Notes under the pieces: model-generated
The model's database searches: none
Seen by the model: only the letters and a program-made list of their open reading frames with translations
What the model was told of the DNA's origin: nothing
Program-made: the position numbers and the translations under genes
In this document: piece by piece, positions 48,511 through 61,317 of the stretch
How the letters are laid out: each line of letters opens with the position of its first letter
Position numbering within the stretch: position 1 is the first letter of the stretch
Source: Sympetrum striolatum
Lineage: Eukaryota; Arthropoda; Insecta; Odonata; Libellulidae
Direction of reading: 5' to 3'
NCBI GenBank assembly: GCA_947579665.1
Contig: OX388345.1
Span: forward strand, 65,277,454-65,341,453
Length of the DNA: 64,000 nt

Positions 48511-51500
48511 TAAACGCAGCCGTCCATTCTTAAAACCTCGTTTTTATTTTTTCGGCGCCCGGCTGTGTAGTTGATGGTTTTCCTAATAGACTTCGGAAGA
48601 CGTAATCCAGATAATGAGGGGAGTCCGGGGAGAGTATAGAATTTCTCTAAGCATTGACTAGAAAGAAGCCTTTTTTTGCTCGTGGAGAAGAAGGCATAAA
48701 GCAAGGGGCTGTCTTAGAAACGTTATAGTTTCGTTTAGAGTCGATATCCACCGGAGTTTTCTTGGGGCGGCTTAGGAATTCCCCTAGTGTCCCTCCCCTA
48801 GTTTCGAGAAACTTTTTTTAAGTGGTCTACTTTGGTAGAAGGATTACGGTGGGGAAGAAAATTAAATTTTTTGCGCGCTCCTGAAGGCGATAATTAATTA
48901 GCTAAATTGGATTGGACACGCGTGAAATTGTCGGCTTTTGGAGTTCGGGAAAGGTAACTAGAATGCTCAAGAATCACAATATGTATTGTTAAGACATACT
49001 TATGAGAAAGAAATGTTGAGATTTTTTAAAAGCGGGCTATTGAAATTAATATAGGAGTATATTGATAGAAAAATTAACGATAGTTAAAACAATCAATTAA
49101 TATATTTTTAATTGTAAGCTTTCACACGAAAATTGTCTTCTAATATCTATTACTCTTTGAATTTATCCCTACATTTCCTTAAATTATTCCATTCTTTTGG
49201 TTAAAATTGAGAATTTATATTTTCTCGTTTGAAAGAAAATATTTTTATCTTCATAGGATAAAATATACTCGAAGAAACACCGTCCCAAAAATAATGATTT
49301 AAATCATAAAATTTGCGCTCGAATCAGGGAATTCAACATTGGTTGTTTAATCCTAACATTCTATTTATGTCCGCACATTTTTATGGCATCAAATTGAAGT
49401 TTATTTATTCAATGTGCAAAATGAGGCGTGCGGAAATATGTCCCTTCACAGCTGTATTATTAAATAATTCCATTTCTGGTGCTTACACGCTTATTTACGA
49501 TTAATTTCAATAACCTCGATTGAGTAATTTTTAGCTTGGTAAATTAATTAACAATATCAATTAAAGCAATCAATATAAAAGTAAGATTTCAAGTTGTCCC
49601 AGGCGTAAAATTTAAATTATCACACCCTTTCTTAGAAAATTTGTCCCATAAAAACTTCGAGAAATTTTCGAATTTGCTTAAGGAATTCCAAATTTTGATT
49701 CTGTAGTCTTTCCGATTGTCATTTCCTGAAGAAGAGGAAAAGTTGGCACTATGTCTGAAGCGACTCCAATTACGCGATAAAATAAGGAAACCTAATGAGT
49801 CGATTTCTGTGAAAATTAGCAGAGGAGGAAGGCTCCTGTGATCTTAATTTTACTGTCCAAACTCATAAAAATTTCATCAAAGAATGCACGAAGTCTTATT
49901 CACGAGGAAATCTCCTTAAAACAACTAGTTCGCGGTGTAGATTTGCATTGGAAATCCGACTTCCTAGAGATGAGAGCGTTGTAGGAGGTGCGAGACATCG
50001 GAGACGTCCCGTAGGGCCAAATCCGAAGGCGGACGGTGCTAAATATTATCCCTTCTTATCATTTGGTGGCCCGTAATCATTCCTCTACGCCAGTGTTCTG
50101 GGAGGAAAGAGAAAGATGAGGGATGGATAGGGGAGAAGCACCCCCTATCTCGCTTCCCCCTCGCAGCTTCCGACCCATTCTCGCTTCACTGCCCACGACA
50201 CAAACCCCGCTACAATTTTCCCGAAATATTCATTTCGCTTTCGGACTAACTCGAAATATATTTGGGGTGGATTCCTCTCGCTGCACTGTTCGTAAGCGGT
50301 GATTTGATTAGGCACGACGTGTTACATTGGAGGAATTGTCGCATCTATCATGCTCACTTTCCGAAGAAGGGATCAAGAATTCATGAGGGTATATTTCCCC
50401 CGGTTCCCCTCCTTGCATATACTGCAATTTGTTTGTTTAGCGCGCGATGAAATGAATCTTTCCGGTCCAGCCATCAAATCTGTACAGGACTGACTGTTCT
50501 AGTCATAGTTTTACGTAAATCAATGAAATAAAACTAATAAATCTCTTTTAGTTTCCGAACAACTTGTTTAAAATGAAGTATTGTAATTGTAGTTTTTAAT
50601 GAATTATTGTAATAAACGACTTAATTAGAGCGTTAAAAAAATGTATATTCGTGTTACATTACGAACCAAGACCTTGCATCCAAGGAATACTCTTTTTGTA
50701 TTATTTTAATAAAGAAACTCCTAAATTTAAGATACTATTTTCAAATTAACGAAACCAAAAATTAAAACCAAAATATTGTTAATATCTATCCCCCGCATAT
50801 ACTTCACATATAAAATCATAATATTTCAATTAAAAATTTCTCAGAAACGAAAAACAGATAAAATAAAACCATTTAACTTCTCTGAAATATAATCAACTCT
50901 TTGAAATGTATGTACCACATGTTATGATTAAAAACTTTTACGAGGCAAATTTACGAGGTTTTTACTTTCGCAAATTTAAAACAACTTTAATCAAGATGGT
51001 TCAGTTAGCTAAGTTATTTGAGCTTAATGGAAGCACTACCACAGCCTTTAAAGTTGTGAGTGAGAATGACAACAAGGAAATTCGTATCATGATAATCCAG
51101 CTCTTAATCGTATATTCTTAAATCCAGATGCTAATTGCAGATTTAACACCCGTTAAAATTGCCTGAACTAATAAGAATGATTCTATCTCTTACTAAGGAG
51201 TGTCCAGTTTTCCTGTACTCGAAATTATTGCTACTTCCTGGTAGATTTTTTTGCCGACTTTGTATGCTCACGGATTTAGATCTTTCATCGCTGCATGTTA
51301 AGCATACGAAAGGTTTCTGTTTATGCATAATTGTATTTGTCGTATATCCCGTTTGTATCTCGGGTGTTTTTTCAACAATCATAAAACCTTGAATCCTTCT
51401 TCTCCCATTCTCAGTTGAAATATTTTCAAGCAAAATTACATTCAAGATCTTGATTCCACTGCTTGTGTGATCATGAAAAGTTATGAATGGACGTTAGGGA

Positions 51501-54500
51501 GGACACTACGCAAATTATTAGAAGCAGAAGCATTCTCTCAATATCAATAATTTATGCATCAGAGTAGCAGCTTCTTTTGATAGGGGAGTGACTACATCAG
51601 AGACTCGGACAGGTCATACAAATGTTGTTGGCAAGATTAAAATTAAGGTTTCTTTCTCTCTGCTTTCCAAAATAGTTACTTCGTCAATAAAAAGTCGATG
51701 AAATCAGCAATTACATATTTATGGCTGAGGTTAGCTCTCTAGGAAATGATTCAATCAGTAGACTCAGCGGATGTGTTGAAATGTGTTTTTAATATTTAAC
51801 CAGAGATTCAGCTTAAAAGAAGCAAAAATGGATATAGCGTGAATTGTATTAGTAACTGGGTTAATCTTCGAAAGTAAATCAGACCACAATACCTATGGAA
51901 ATATTATTCGCCGTGATATGTCATGATAAACAGAGCGTAGCAGCTTGAGATGCATCAGTTTCCATTGATTTTTGTCTTGAAGGCATTTATACGATATGAA
52001 AAAATCTTTTCATCACGGTCGGTAAACAAAATTAAATCTCAGTAGGGAGTACTTAATGAAGCATGAACAGTTTAGCCTCAAGCCTTTAGTCACGTACTTT
52101 GAAATATTTTTCACGGACACTAGCACAAACCTTTGTGACGCATCTTATAGCTCAATGTATTTATTATAACTCACTCCAAAGTCGAAAGCTGAATCAATTC
52201 TAAAATTTAAATTTACCTGAAACTCATTTCGTTCCAGTGAAAAATGTTTAAAAATTAAAATGCTTACCAAAAATTTAGTAAAAATCATTTAAAGTACTAT
52301 AATTAAAATTAATTTTGTAGGATTTTTTTCTTTTTGAAAATATGCTTCGATTTAAAACCGGTCACAGATTTTTTTTAAACAAATTGCACCAGCAAAAAAT
52401 CATGCTCGAATCGCCGGCTGTATAGATGTATTAATAGCGCATGATCCGTCCATCTATCTCGGACACAAAATTAAGTTAATGCGTGTGGAATACTGGATGT
52501 TCCACCGGAATGCGCGTGACATCCTAGCAGCGATCACCTCTTGTCCTTCGGATGCCTTTTCTCCATCACGCTAATCGTGAATTTCGTCTTTTGACACGCT
52601 TAGAGCATTATATTCGCCCGAGAGACTAAACTATAATCTGCTAGCGTAAGGTAGGGCGTGAGAAAAACACGGCGCCACACGGGGTAACGGTGTGGCTAGA
52701 AGGGTTTTGCGGGGCCTCCGAGTGGTAATGAGTTTAAGCGCCCTTCCAAATTCTGACGTGACTCGGTCTCTCCCGTGCTCGCGCACGCACTCACGCACGG
52801 GAAAATGACAGTGACTGGAAATGACGAGGGGAAGACGTTGATCTGCGAGCCGAGTGGCAAGAGGAGCCACAAAAAATAAATACGCTCGGTGCTTTTCCAT
52901 TGTTTTATTTCAGCGCCTAACATCCGATGACGCATTACTTTGCGGATGTGGTTTTTTTTAAGGAAGCACGTTCCATTTACATTTTGGGGCATCCCTGTAA
53001 ATTGCACCAATTAAGTTATTTTAAGCGAGGTATAAAAATAACTGAAAGAGAAAACCTACGACGATTTCCGACCTTGAGCAGTATAGGTTTTGGAATTCGA
53101 TAGTGTATAACCTCCGAAATATTTTTGGCAACAAATGACAGCAGAACTGAATACTTCAGTATCTAAAATGTAAGTATCTGGTAGATCTCGTCTCTGCCAC
53201 TGATAATATGAATTTAAAGCCCACATCTGCTGGGAAAATTTCTCTGATACTGATAGTGGGAGAGTATCACACAAAGGTGTATCAAAATTATTGCTAGGTA
53301 CTAACGATTGATGATTGAGCGGCAGATTCTTTAATGGGCTCAATTAAGTATAGCCAAAATCCTAGTACCAAGTTCCTCGTCACTAAATTGTGAATTCACT
53401 GCACCCATAAAAATCGTGTTCCTATCAGCGAATTTTTTCTCGTGTTTTGCACAGGTACAGTAAATATCTGATTAAATGGGAATCCAATAATTTTAAGACA
53501 AAACCTTGACCCCTCTACTAGCTTCCTTTTTCCGGAGTTCCGACGGCAATACGTAATTCTATGCAAAGTAGAGAGATTCTTTTTAAGTCCATAATTTTCT
53601 TAATCGCTTTACTACGTTGGCTTTCATGTCCGTCTGATACGGTATTTTTCTGTGCTACATTGCAACGGCTTCTCGAGTAACTTTGAGTCCAACCAAGTTA
53701 ATGATCATCTCAGAAAAAATAAACTGCATTTAAAGTTGGATTGCTTTCTTGCTGCTACTTGGGATTTTAATTCATTTAGGTTGGATCAGACATTTAATTT
53801 TTTACCTCAATTTCATGAAGCATTCATAATTTTTTTCTCATCTCATTCGCGAACTGTCGCACTCGATTCATCATTAAAACTTAAAATTAAGTAAGCGTTT
53901 AATCAGAGTCCCATTGCATTGGCAATAATGTTATCAGCAGTTTCTCATAGGTGTAAGGCTAATCAAACAACTGTTTGTAAGGATGTTACTTAATAATTTA
54001 ATAGTAATACATTTCCGGACTTCCATATTGCGCACGTGAATAGGGATAAATGATGAAGTTTATATGCTTAAACGTTATTTTGGAAATCCAATGTAAATTA
54101 AAAGCTAGAAGGTCTCTTAGTCCAGTCAGAATTTTTGCTTTCTTAACCTTGTTGTATCACGGAATAAGTAAAACATATTACTTCTTTTACAGAGATTTGT
54201 TCGTGCTAAAAGAAGCACTACATCCTTCTTATTCAGTATGGTTGACTTTTACAATATCAAGGCCAATTCTTTAATTATAGGTTTAAAAGCTACAATAAAG
54301 CTCTTTGTCCGGGTTCCTCACCTCCTTCACCGATATTTAGAGACTACAGGAAGGAACGCCGCTCTTTTAAGAAAACCGAATGTACATTTCAATAGTGATG
54401 CTATCGTTAGTTGGAGATTTTAAACCTCTAATTCATTAACAGCCGTGTTCCAAAATGACTTTCTTCACAAGACCAATTCTGTTGGATTTAGGTTGTGTAT

Positions 54501-54639
54501 TCTAATTTTAGCATTAGCAGTAAGACCGAAATGTGTTTTTTGAGCAGTTCAGTGCCCATTTCTTAAAAACTTATGCATACTCGTAAAAAAAATTAAAATA
54601 TCTTTTGAAACCACTGAATCACGCTTTTGACGCCAGAGG

Positions 54640-55240
54640 GATCACACGAATGACCGTTGGCGTACTTGTTCGCGGCTGCCAAAATCCCACAATGAGACCG
54701 CGATATGAGTAACTCCCCCTTCGACGCACGCGTAATTACACCACGTTTCGAGTGCATCACTCGAACCTTGAATGGCGGTCCTTTTTCGAGACCCCCCACC
54801 GAATCCGCCCTCGGCATAAAGGGAGGCGCTGGTTTCTTTCAAGTCGGAGACCTTCACTTCCAAAAAAACACGCCCCTTTATCTACGCTAACATTCCGGTC
54901 ATTTCTTCTACTTGTTTCCGATATCAATAAGCGTCCTGTCTTGACCCCCTCGAGGAGAGAAAGTGTTGGGGGGCGCGAGGCGGGGGATGCTATTCTATCC
55001 CGCAATGAAGAGGTCTTCGCCGGGTTTTCCCCGCTGGATGCTGGCGGTGGTCGGATTTGAGGTTGCTCGGGGTCAAAAGGGGAGGGGAGGCACAATGGGA
55101 GGCCTTTGAATTCTCAAGTGCATAGGGGGAATGTGTGTGGGGGGCGTGGAGATGCCGTGGGCTGTTTTAACGCGGAGGGAGTGGCGGAGGAATATCTCGG
55201 TGACCCCGTGAGAGCGTCAATATATCGCTTGTTTATGGCG
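54640..55240. other. GC-rich island in the intron, near exon 2
   Basis: A GC- and CpG-rich block about 2.6-3.2 kb upstream of the last exon. At least four frames of 60-112 codons overlap here on both strands, the mark of base composition and not of a gene. A second promoter or enhancer is possible but not shown. Confidence 0.33.
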
Positions 55241-57525
55241 CTTTTGTTTCGATTTCGATGGCGTTTTTTTCAACGGTCACGGAGTCCATAGGCTGGTGTG
55301 GATACGGGTCATATGGTACGTCGAAGAATAATCTGCAGCATGATCGTACTGGAGCCTTTTCTGGACAAAGGAAGGTTTTACTAATCCGGGCGTATCCTGG
55401 AAATCTGGAACGTCTGTACAGCCTATAAGATGTGGAGAACTCCAGAAAAGGAAATATGTCGATCATCTGTATACTTCGATGTCGATGAAAATGAAATTTA
55501 AAAATATATAGGCACTAAGAGATAATGTAGTAGAAAAAAAGAGGAAGATTTTGATATTAACCCTAACTCAAGTGGGCGATAAATGGCTCTATTTTATAAC
55601 TGTAACCATCCAAATACTTTGTTATCGATGAGAATGAGTTTAAAAAATATTATTCAATGGGATTATATAATAGAATCCAACATGAAAATATTGATGGTAA
55701 CCCTAACTCAAGCGTGCTCGGCTGTATTTGTAGTCTAACCTGAGAATAAGGTGGCGAGACTTTAACAAAAATTGCTTTAATTTCGCAATAGATACGTTTA
55801 AGAAAACCTACTCATTTGATTTTCGAATAATGGTTAACTTGAGAGATAATTAAATAATAGATTATTGCGTAGTCTACCCAGGAAAATATGGGTCAGTAGA
55901 GATGCTCTGTGGAACTAGCATCTCATACAAGCGAATTCAAAAGACTACATTGACGGACAGACGGATGACTTCATCGGATATATCTCAAAGGAGTCTCACA
56001 TTCCAATCATCTCTTAGCATTGAGATGCATTTGCACGAAATCTAACCCGTATTCTATACACCTGTGCATTGATCTAAGATTAAGTACTGTTGGAGAAGGG
56101 AGAATATTAGTAGAAAAATCGAAAAAGGTTATACTGATATATTATTTATACATTGGTATTGATGCTTCCTGATCAGGAACACTTCCTTGTTGTCAGGAAT
56201 TTAAGACTAAATGAATTACGAAACGCAGCATGGTGAACTATTAAATATAGTTACCAATATGCCAAGAGAACAAGCTGAAAATGCATTATTCTTTAAATGG
56301 AAAAAATCGAAATTTCTATCCAGCAATAGAATCGAGGTGTTCATCAATATGAAATTATTAGACGAATCGGTTTAAAAACTCTTGACTTGAGATTGTCACG
56401 GACCGAAGTCTGCAGAACCTCAGAGATTCGCAACCCGTTAAATGATCACCACTGTATTAAATAGCGATTCACATTTAACATATCAATTATTACATAACAT
56501 CTCATGGCTTCGATTGAGTGAGAGTGAGATTTAAAAGTATATTCCTTCGCAAAACCCCTTCACTGATTAGTCTTGAGAATTGGCCCAAGATCCTGTTCGG
56601 ACTTCTTAAAGGCAGTCGATAAGGAAGAAATATGCGCTATTTAATGGGGACATGTAGGCTGCTAAAACATATTTCGTGTCTTTCTAATAAATGCTGCGTT
56701 AGTTTTTGGCATCCTCGGCGATCCTCAGGTCTGCCACATCCGCTAAGTATGGGATTTTGATAGCTTCGCGTTAATATAAATTAATCGAAATTCGTTGAAA
56801 CAATTGTCGGGTTGTTTTTTCGCTCGTGTTTTACCGAATTATTATCATTATCAGATTTTAAGTAGGATAGGCTGCTTCGAATAGGCGATACTTATAAGTA
56901 CTATTTCCAATTAAAAGTATTAATAAAATAACTATTGTTATTCGCTCACGGTTCTAAATAATTCCAAAACCTTGCAGACGTTCGTTTTTCAAGAGGAATA
57001 GCTCTAAAGCAAAAAGAATACAAGCAAATAAATATAGGGACAATTAAAAATAGAGGTTTATATTTTTCACCTCTTTCTCCAAATCTCCGGTTTCTCACGG
57101 ACCAAATTCAGAACATAATGGTCGAAGCTAAGAATGCAAGCTGACAAACATTCAAAAACAAATCCAAACACTCTCCACAGGTGTAGAGACTTATGGGCTG
57201 AATGTTGAAGGGTTGCCTCTCATACATAAGGATGTCCCGGAGCAATATTAGAAAACTACCATATTTGCCTTGGATATTGTGAAATACAGCATCGAAGGCA
57301 AACATTGTCATTTCAGAAGGATATTTTATACGTGAAAGATTGAAGTTTTGAAACAGTAATTTTGGAGGATCTTTTTTGCATTATGCTTTCATATTTCTCT
57401 TTGTACTGGATGTAATTTCGTTGGATCATCAATCATACTCTGTAGAAATGGTATCCAAGCTATTCAGTAATTTAGATTTACATTATTGCAGTGTAATTAT
57501 CTCTCTGAAGTAATAAAAAAAACTC

Positions 57526-57708
57526 ACTTAGTAGGGTCCACAAAAAGAAATTTCCAATAAAAAAAACCTAGTTTTCTTTACTAGATAACATCCTCAGGTG
57601 AAATACATAGAAAAACTAAACAATAATAGTTTTTGTTTAAGGTTCACCAGATGATGCTACCAGTAACGAATCCTAGGTTGTTTTTATTAATTTTTTTGTG
57701 GACTCTTC
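57526..57708. mobile_element. Long palindromic foldback element just upstream of exon 2
   Basis: The left half reads AGGGTCCACAAAAAGAAAT, then AATAAAAAAAACCTAG, TTACTAGATAACATCCTCAG and GTGAAATACATAGAAAAAC. The right half, reverse-complemented, reads AGAGTCCACAAAAAAATTA, then AATAAAAACAACCTAGG, TTACTGGTAGCATCATCTGG and GTGAACCTTAAACAAAAAC. The two halves match along nearly their full length, so the element is almost one large hairpin with arms of about 85-90 bases. It ends about 115 bases before the splice acceptor at 57821. It is noncoding and of unknown family. Confidence 0.65.
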
Positions 57709-57821
57709 TAACTTAATTTTACTTCTTTCATTATGAAGGAGTTCCACCGAGTAACACCTAGATTCATCATGTTTATCTCTATGCATTCCAACAACAACAC
57801 TGCTATTTTCTTTCCTTGCAG

Positions 57822-58269
57822 GCCTATTGGTCCTATACTGCGGGAGTTGACTGATGGTGCTCACTTTCTACAACTTATCTACGCCGGCGATGGCAATACG
57901 TTAGCAGATTGCGAGTACGTGAGAAAGAGGCACACGTCAGAGAAGTTCATGGAGAAGTTTAGGAGGGAAGTGGACGACGCCATCGTTGCCGCGTCTACCG
58001 GATCTACCACGGAAGCAGCCTTCGATCCCGACTACGATGGCTCCTTCAAACCCTCAGGATACCGCAACGTCACATTTCTGTCCCTAGAAGGCGAAGATGC
58101 AGCGGCCAGGTTGCCGAGGGACGTGGCGGAGTGGTTTCATTTCCCACAGTTGAGGAAACAGTGCCGAGACAACCACAAGAGACTTAAGGCTATGTTGAGG
58201 AAGAATGCTAGTCCTAAATTCGGGGTGGATGATGAAGAGGCAGAGGAGAAACTCTTCAGGTTAGCCTAA
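57822..58269 (+). CDS. Secreted protein, unknown family: last coding exon
   Basis: This exon completes the protein begun at 14994. The acceptor follows TTTTCTTTCCTTGCAG. Its first base completes the split Gly codon (residue 79), giving 227 residues in all, with TAA at 58267-58269. Residues 80-227 are acidic and basic in blocks. There are only two Cys (C109, C193), which could form one disulfide, and two N-glycosylation sites (N161 in NVT, N207 in NAS). There is a possible basic cleavage site RKR at 113-115, an amphipathic-looking EKFMEKFRREVDDAI at 119-133, and a well-formed charged C-terminal region. Base composition is GC-richer than the flanks, as for real coding sequence. With the signal peptide this suggests a secreted or luminal protein, perhaps a processed factor. 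I do not recognise the family and assign no function. Confidence 0.75.
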
Positions 58270-58822
58270 TATTATTTATAAGTATATATATATGTATAAA
58301 TATTCCATACTCTAGATAGGTGAAGGGTTGCGAAGGATTGGTCAATTCAGTGCATCGACTCATGGAGTTCCGCACATACTTTTCTTTCCACCTTTTTTTA
58401 TATCGATCCTAATTTTCTATCGACTTCAGAAACACTCAGATTTTTCTGTGAAACTTCGTTGATAAGAGTGTTTAATTTTCAATCCTATCCAGCGATCTAT
58501 TATTTTCAAGAAAATTTTCGTAAATGGGATATTAAAACGTTTGAGGAATTTCTACTTAATTCCGAAAACTAATTCAAATTTACATTGAAACTGTGCGGGT
58601 CTCCAGTTCCTCGAAGCGCTTTCCTTGTAAATTGCTCTGCTGTCTTCTTTTCTCTTGGAAATTCATGAGTCTGTGCACTTTCTTGGGGTTCTTTCTTCGT
58701 TTGATTCTGTCGTGGTTTTTCTATGTTGTGGACATTAACACCTGTTGACGATGCCAAGTGAAAGGTTGTCTCTTTTGCATGCTCATCTTGGATGGACTAG
58801 ACTTTTTAAGGAACCGAATAAA
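58270..58822 (+). other. Putative 3' UTR with polyadenylation signal
   Basis: The sequence after the stop is AT-rich with no further exon-like frame. A canonical AATAAA lies at 58817-58822, about 550 bases after the stop, so cleavage would fall some 10-30 bases beyond. A short AT repeat (TATATATATATG) lies just after the stop codon. The true 3' end needs transcript data. Confidence 0.45.
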
Positions 58823-61089
58823 CTTTACTGACATCTCTTTCCCTGGGAAACTTGAGTGCTTATTTTTTGTAGACCTTCCTTCCTAATAATCTAATTTCAA
58901 TGGTGATCATAACTTCATGATGGGTGTATTGGTGTATTTTTCAGTAGTAATGAGTTCCACTAATAACTAACAAATATTACAAAACTTTCAAACATATGCT
59001 GGTGCTGGGACGATGATTCAAATAATCATGAATTACATTGACACAGATAAAAGTAATTTTCAACCTGAAACATGTTGATATTAATTGTTTAAAAGTATAG
59101 ATTAGGAAGCTTAAGTTTTTCGAATACAAAAAATACGGAAGTATTATAATGGTTAATTGATGAGTTAGTTCTAGAAAATTGATCAGTCAATTTCTTGCGT
59201 TTTGAAGATACTATAAATTAGTATAGATACCTATGGTTATCTTGGATTAACTTTCAAGGCATTTCGCAAAGGAAAAAAATATTAAATGTAGGTATTATTA
59301 ATGTAGGATTACGTTCAATCAATGTTGAATTTGCAATTATCAGTATCAGTGAAACAATGGAGTGTTAAGAAAGAAGTCGATAGAATGCGAAAAAGAGCTG
59401 ATTTTTATGTTTTCAGTTGGGTCTATCTTCTATAAAACAGGATTCGTTTGGATCGGAGCCAAAGTCGATAAATTCGTTTCACCGCTAGCACGGGCAAATC
59501 CACCGATGAATGAAACCTGAAATTCTCAATGATTCTGGCAAAATATCGGAGCTTGAAGTCGCTAGCACTCGATGGCAATTATGTCTTATTCCTAAAAAGT
59601 AAAAATTCCGTAGTCGTGAAAGGGAGAAAAATGTTAAATTTGACCAATCTCATATTCCTAGCGCTAAAATGACTATTCTTACGAAATAATTTCCTAAAAA
59701 TGAATATCATACGTAAAATGTCTATTCAAAAACGAATAATGCTTGCAAATGCAAAAAATACTTATTTCAAGAAAAGAATCTGTAAAATAGCGGATAATAT
59801 CCCCAAAATATTCATATTTGTAAACATAAAAGAATATCATTGGTTCTTAAAAAGAAACTTTCATATTCCAATAGAAGATTTGATTTCCTCTAACAAGGAA
59901 GTATCCAGTCAGAATTCAGGCATAACATAAGAGTTTGCGTAATTATTTCATGTTTACTCCCTAATCCAGTGGAATGTATTCATACTATGTATATCCTAAC
60001 TACCGACCAAAATCACGCGAACATAATTTCATTAATTTCAAATTACTTCCTCCAAATCGCGATGAGGTTCACAGTATTTACAGCTACGGAAGAGGCTTAG
60101 CGTGCATTCAGTGATTTACTGCCGACGCGGGCGATATTTCAAGTTCGACCGGAAAACGCTCTATTCAAATTCCTATCCTATCGCTGAATCGACGTTACTC
60201 AAAAGAGAACATAGCTGTACTTTCTTTAGCGGCGAAGTATTTGCGTGGAACGGAGCCAAAATCCTAGTCTTCTTGAGGGCGTGTGGGTGGGGTCGGGGAA
60301 TAACACCTCGCGGGGAAAAAAATTGATAATATTATAAGTACGATTCTGGCCGCAGACCCATAAATAAAAGGACGCTGTCTGTCTCCGGGCCTGGAGGTGG
60401 CATTTCTTCTCCACCCCGTTTCGGAAGGGGGCGGCGACCGAGGGTTTTCGGGGAGAAAATCCTAAGTAGTTCGAAGGGGTTCCTAAGGAAGCCTGCGATT
60501 CCAGTAGACGTGGGAGGTGGGGGTCAGTGCGTATATCTTTTCATCTGGGCGTGTAAGTGGCACGGATTTCGGCGCGAGTGTCCACTCCCGCGAGGTACTC
60601 TTCGCCTTCTTCTCACCCTCGAGCCCTCCGAAGGGTAACGCCTTATTCTTGTAAAAGAATTTCCAAAAGCTCCGTCTCCGGCGAGAGCGGGGGAAAATCT
60701 TATTTACTCATCTCTTCCCGTGTCGCGCGGGTGTTTTTCTTTGTTTTCTCCGGGATTTCTTTTTCGTTTCCCTTATGAATGGGCTGCGCAGTTGACGCCG
60801 CTTGTCTTACGAAACCGCCTCGAATCGGAGGGAAATTTTTCCGCGAGCTTTGTTTACGTGGATCTGCGTCTCGCTCCGTTTTTCTATTTTGGTCCTCAAC
60901 TGGTGTCCTCGAGCTGATTTGCGGTCGTCAATCGATGGCGCTTCGTTAATTTACGGCAGTCAATGAGATCTATTGGGAGCGTAAGGATATAGAAGAATTG
61001 CCGTCTTTTGATGTAGAAATAGACTCCATACGAATAAAATCGATGGTAGAAGAAATCAACTCGAATGTTACTTGGTAGAACTTCATTTT
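58823..61089. other. Downstream intergenic DNA with a GC-rich island
   Basis: 58823-60230 is AT-rich with nothing recognised. 60260-60900 is a GC- and CpG-rich island with several overlapping short frames (60-75 codons) and no motif. It may be the promoter region of a neighbouring gene outside or near the window, but no exon is seen. Confidence 0.35.
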
Positions 61090-61317
61090 AAAAAAGTAAA
61101 AAACACAAACACACTTGTACTAATTCCAGAAATTTTAATGAAACTGTTGACCGGTTTCGGTGTTAAAGCACCATCCTCAGAACAGAAGTCATTTCAAAGA
61201 GCAAGAACATATATATGGGAAAAAAGGAAGGGGAGGGGTAAGAGGAGGGGTAAAAAGGGGAAGTTTGGGGAAAATATGTGGAATTAGTACAAGTGTGTTT
61301 GTGTTTTTTACTTTTTT
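61090..61317. mobile_element. 228-bp element with perfect 39-bp terminal inverted repeats
   Basis: 61090-61128 and 61279-61317 are exact reverse complements. The left arm has AAAAAAGTAAAAAACACAAA, then CACACTTGTACTAATTCCA. Inside lies CCGGTTTCGG (61151-61160), 10 bases, CCATCCTCAG (61171-61180), then a G-rich tract (61230-61270) with five GGGG runs that could form a G-quadruplex. There is no coding capacity. The perfect arms suggest recent insertion or correction of one arm by the other. No target-site duplication is evident. Two short frames across it (61072-61351) are not credible genes. Confidence 0.7.

Noticed and set aside
51143..51445. Minus-strand frame with a KPFVCLTC stretch resembling a zinc finger start
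   Set aside because: The histidine pair needed for a C2H2 finger is missing and no repeat of the unit follows.
52631..53343. Several minus-strand frames of 89-104 codons
   Set aside because: They overlap in different frames, with no motif and no splice signals that would make an exon.
56165..56178. 14-bp palindrome TTCCTGATCAGGAA
   Set aside because: A single short palindrome of this size is expected by chance in 64 kb, and nothing around it suggests a function.
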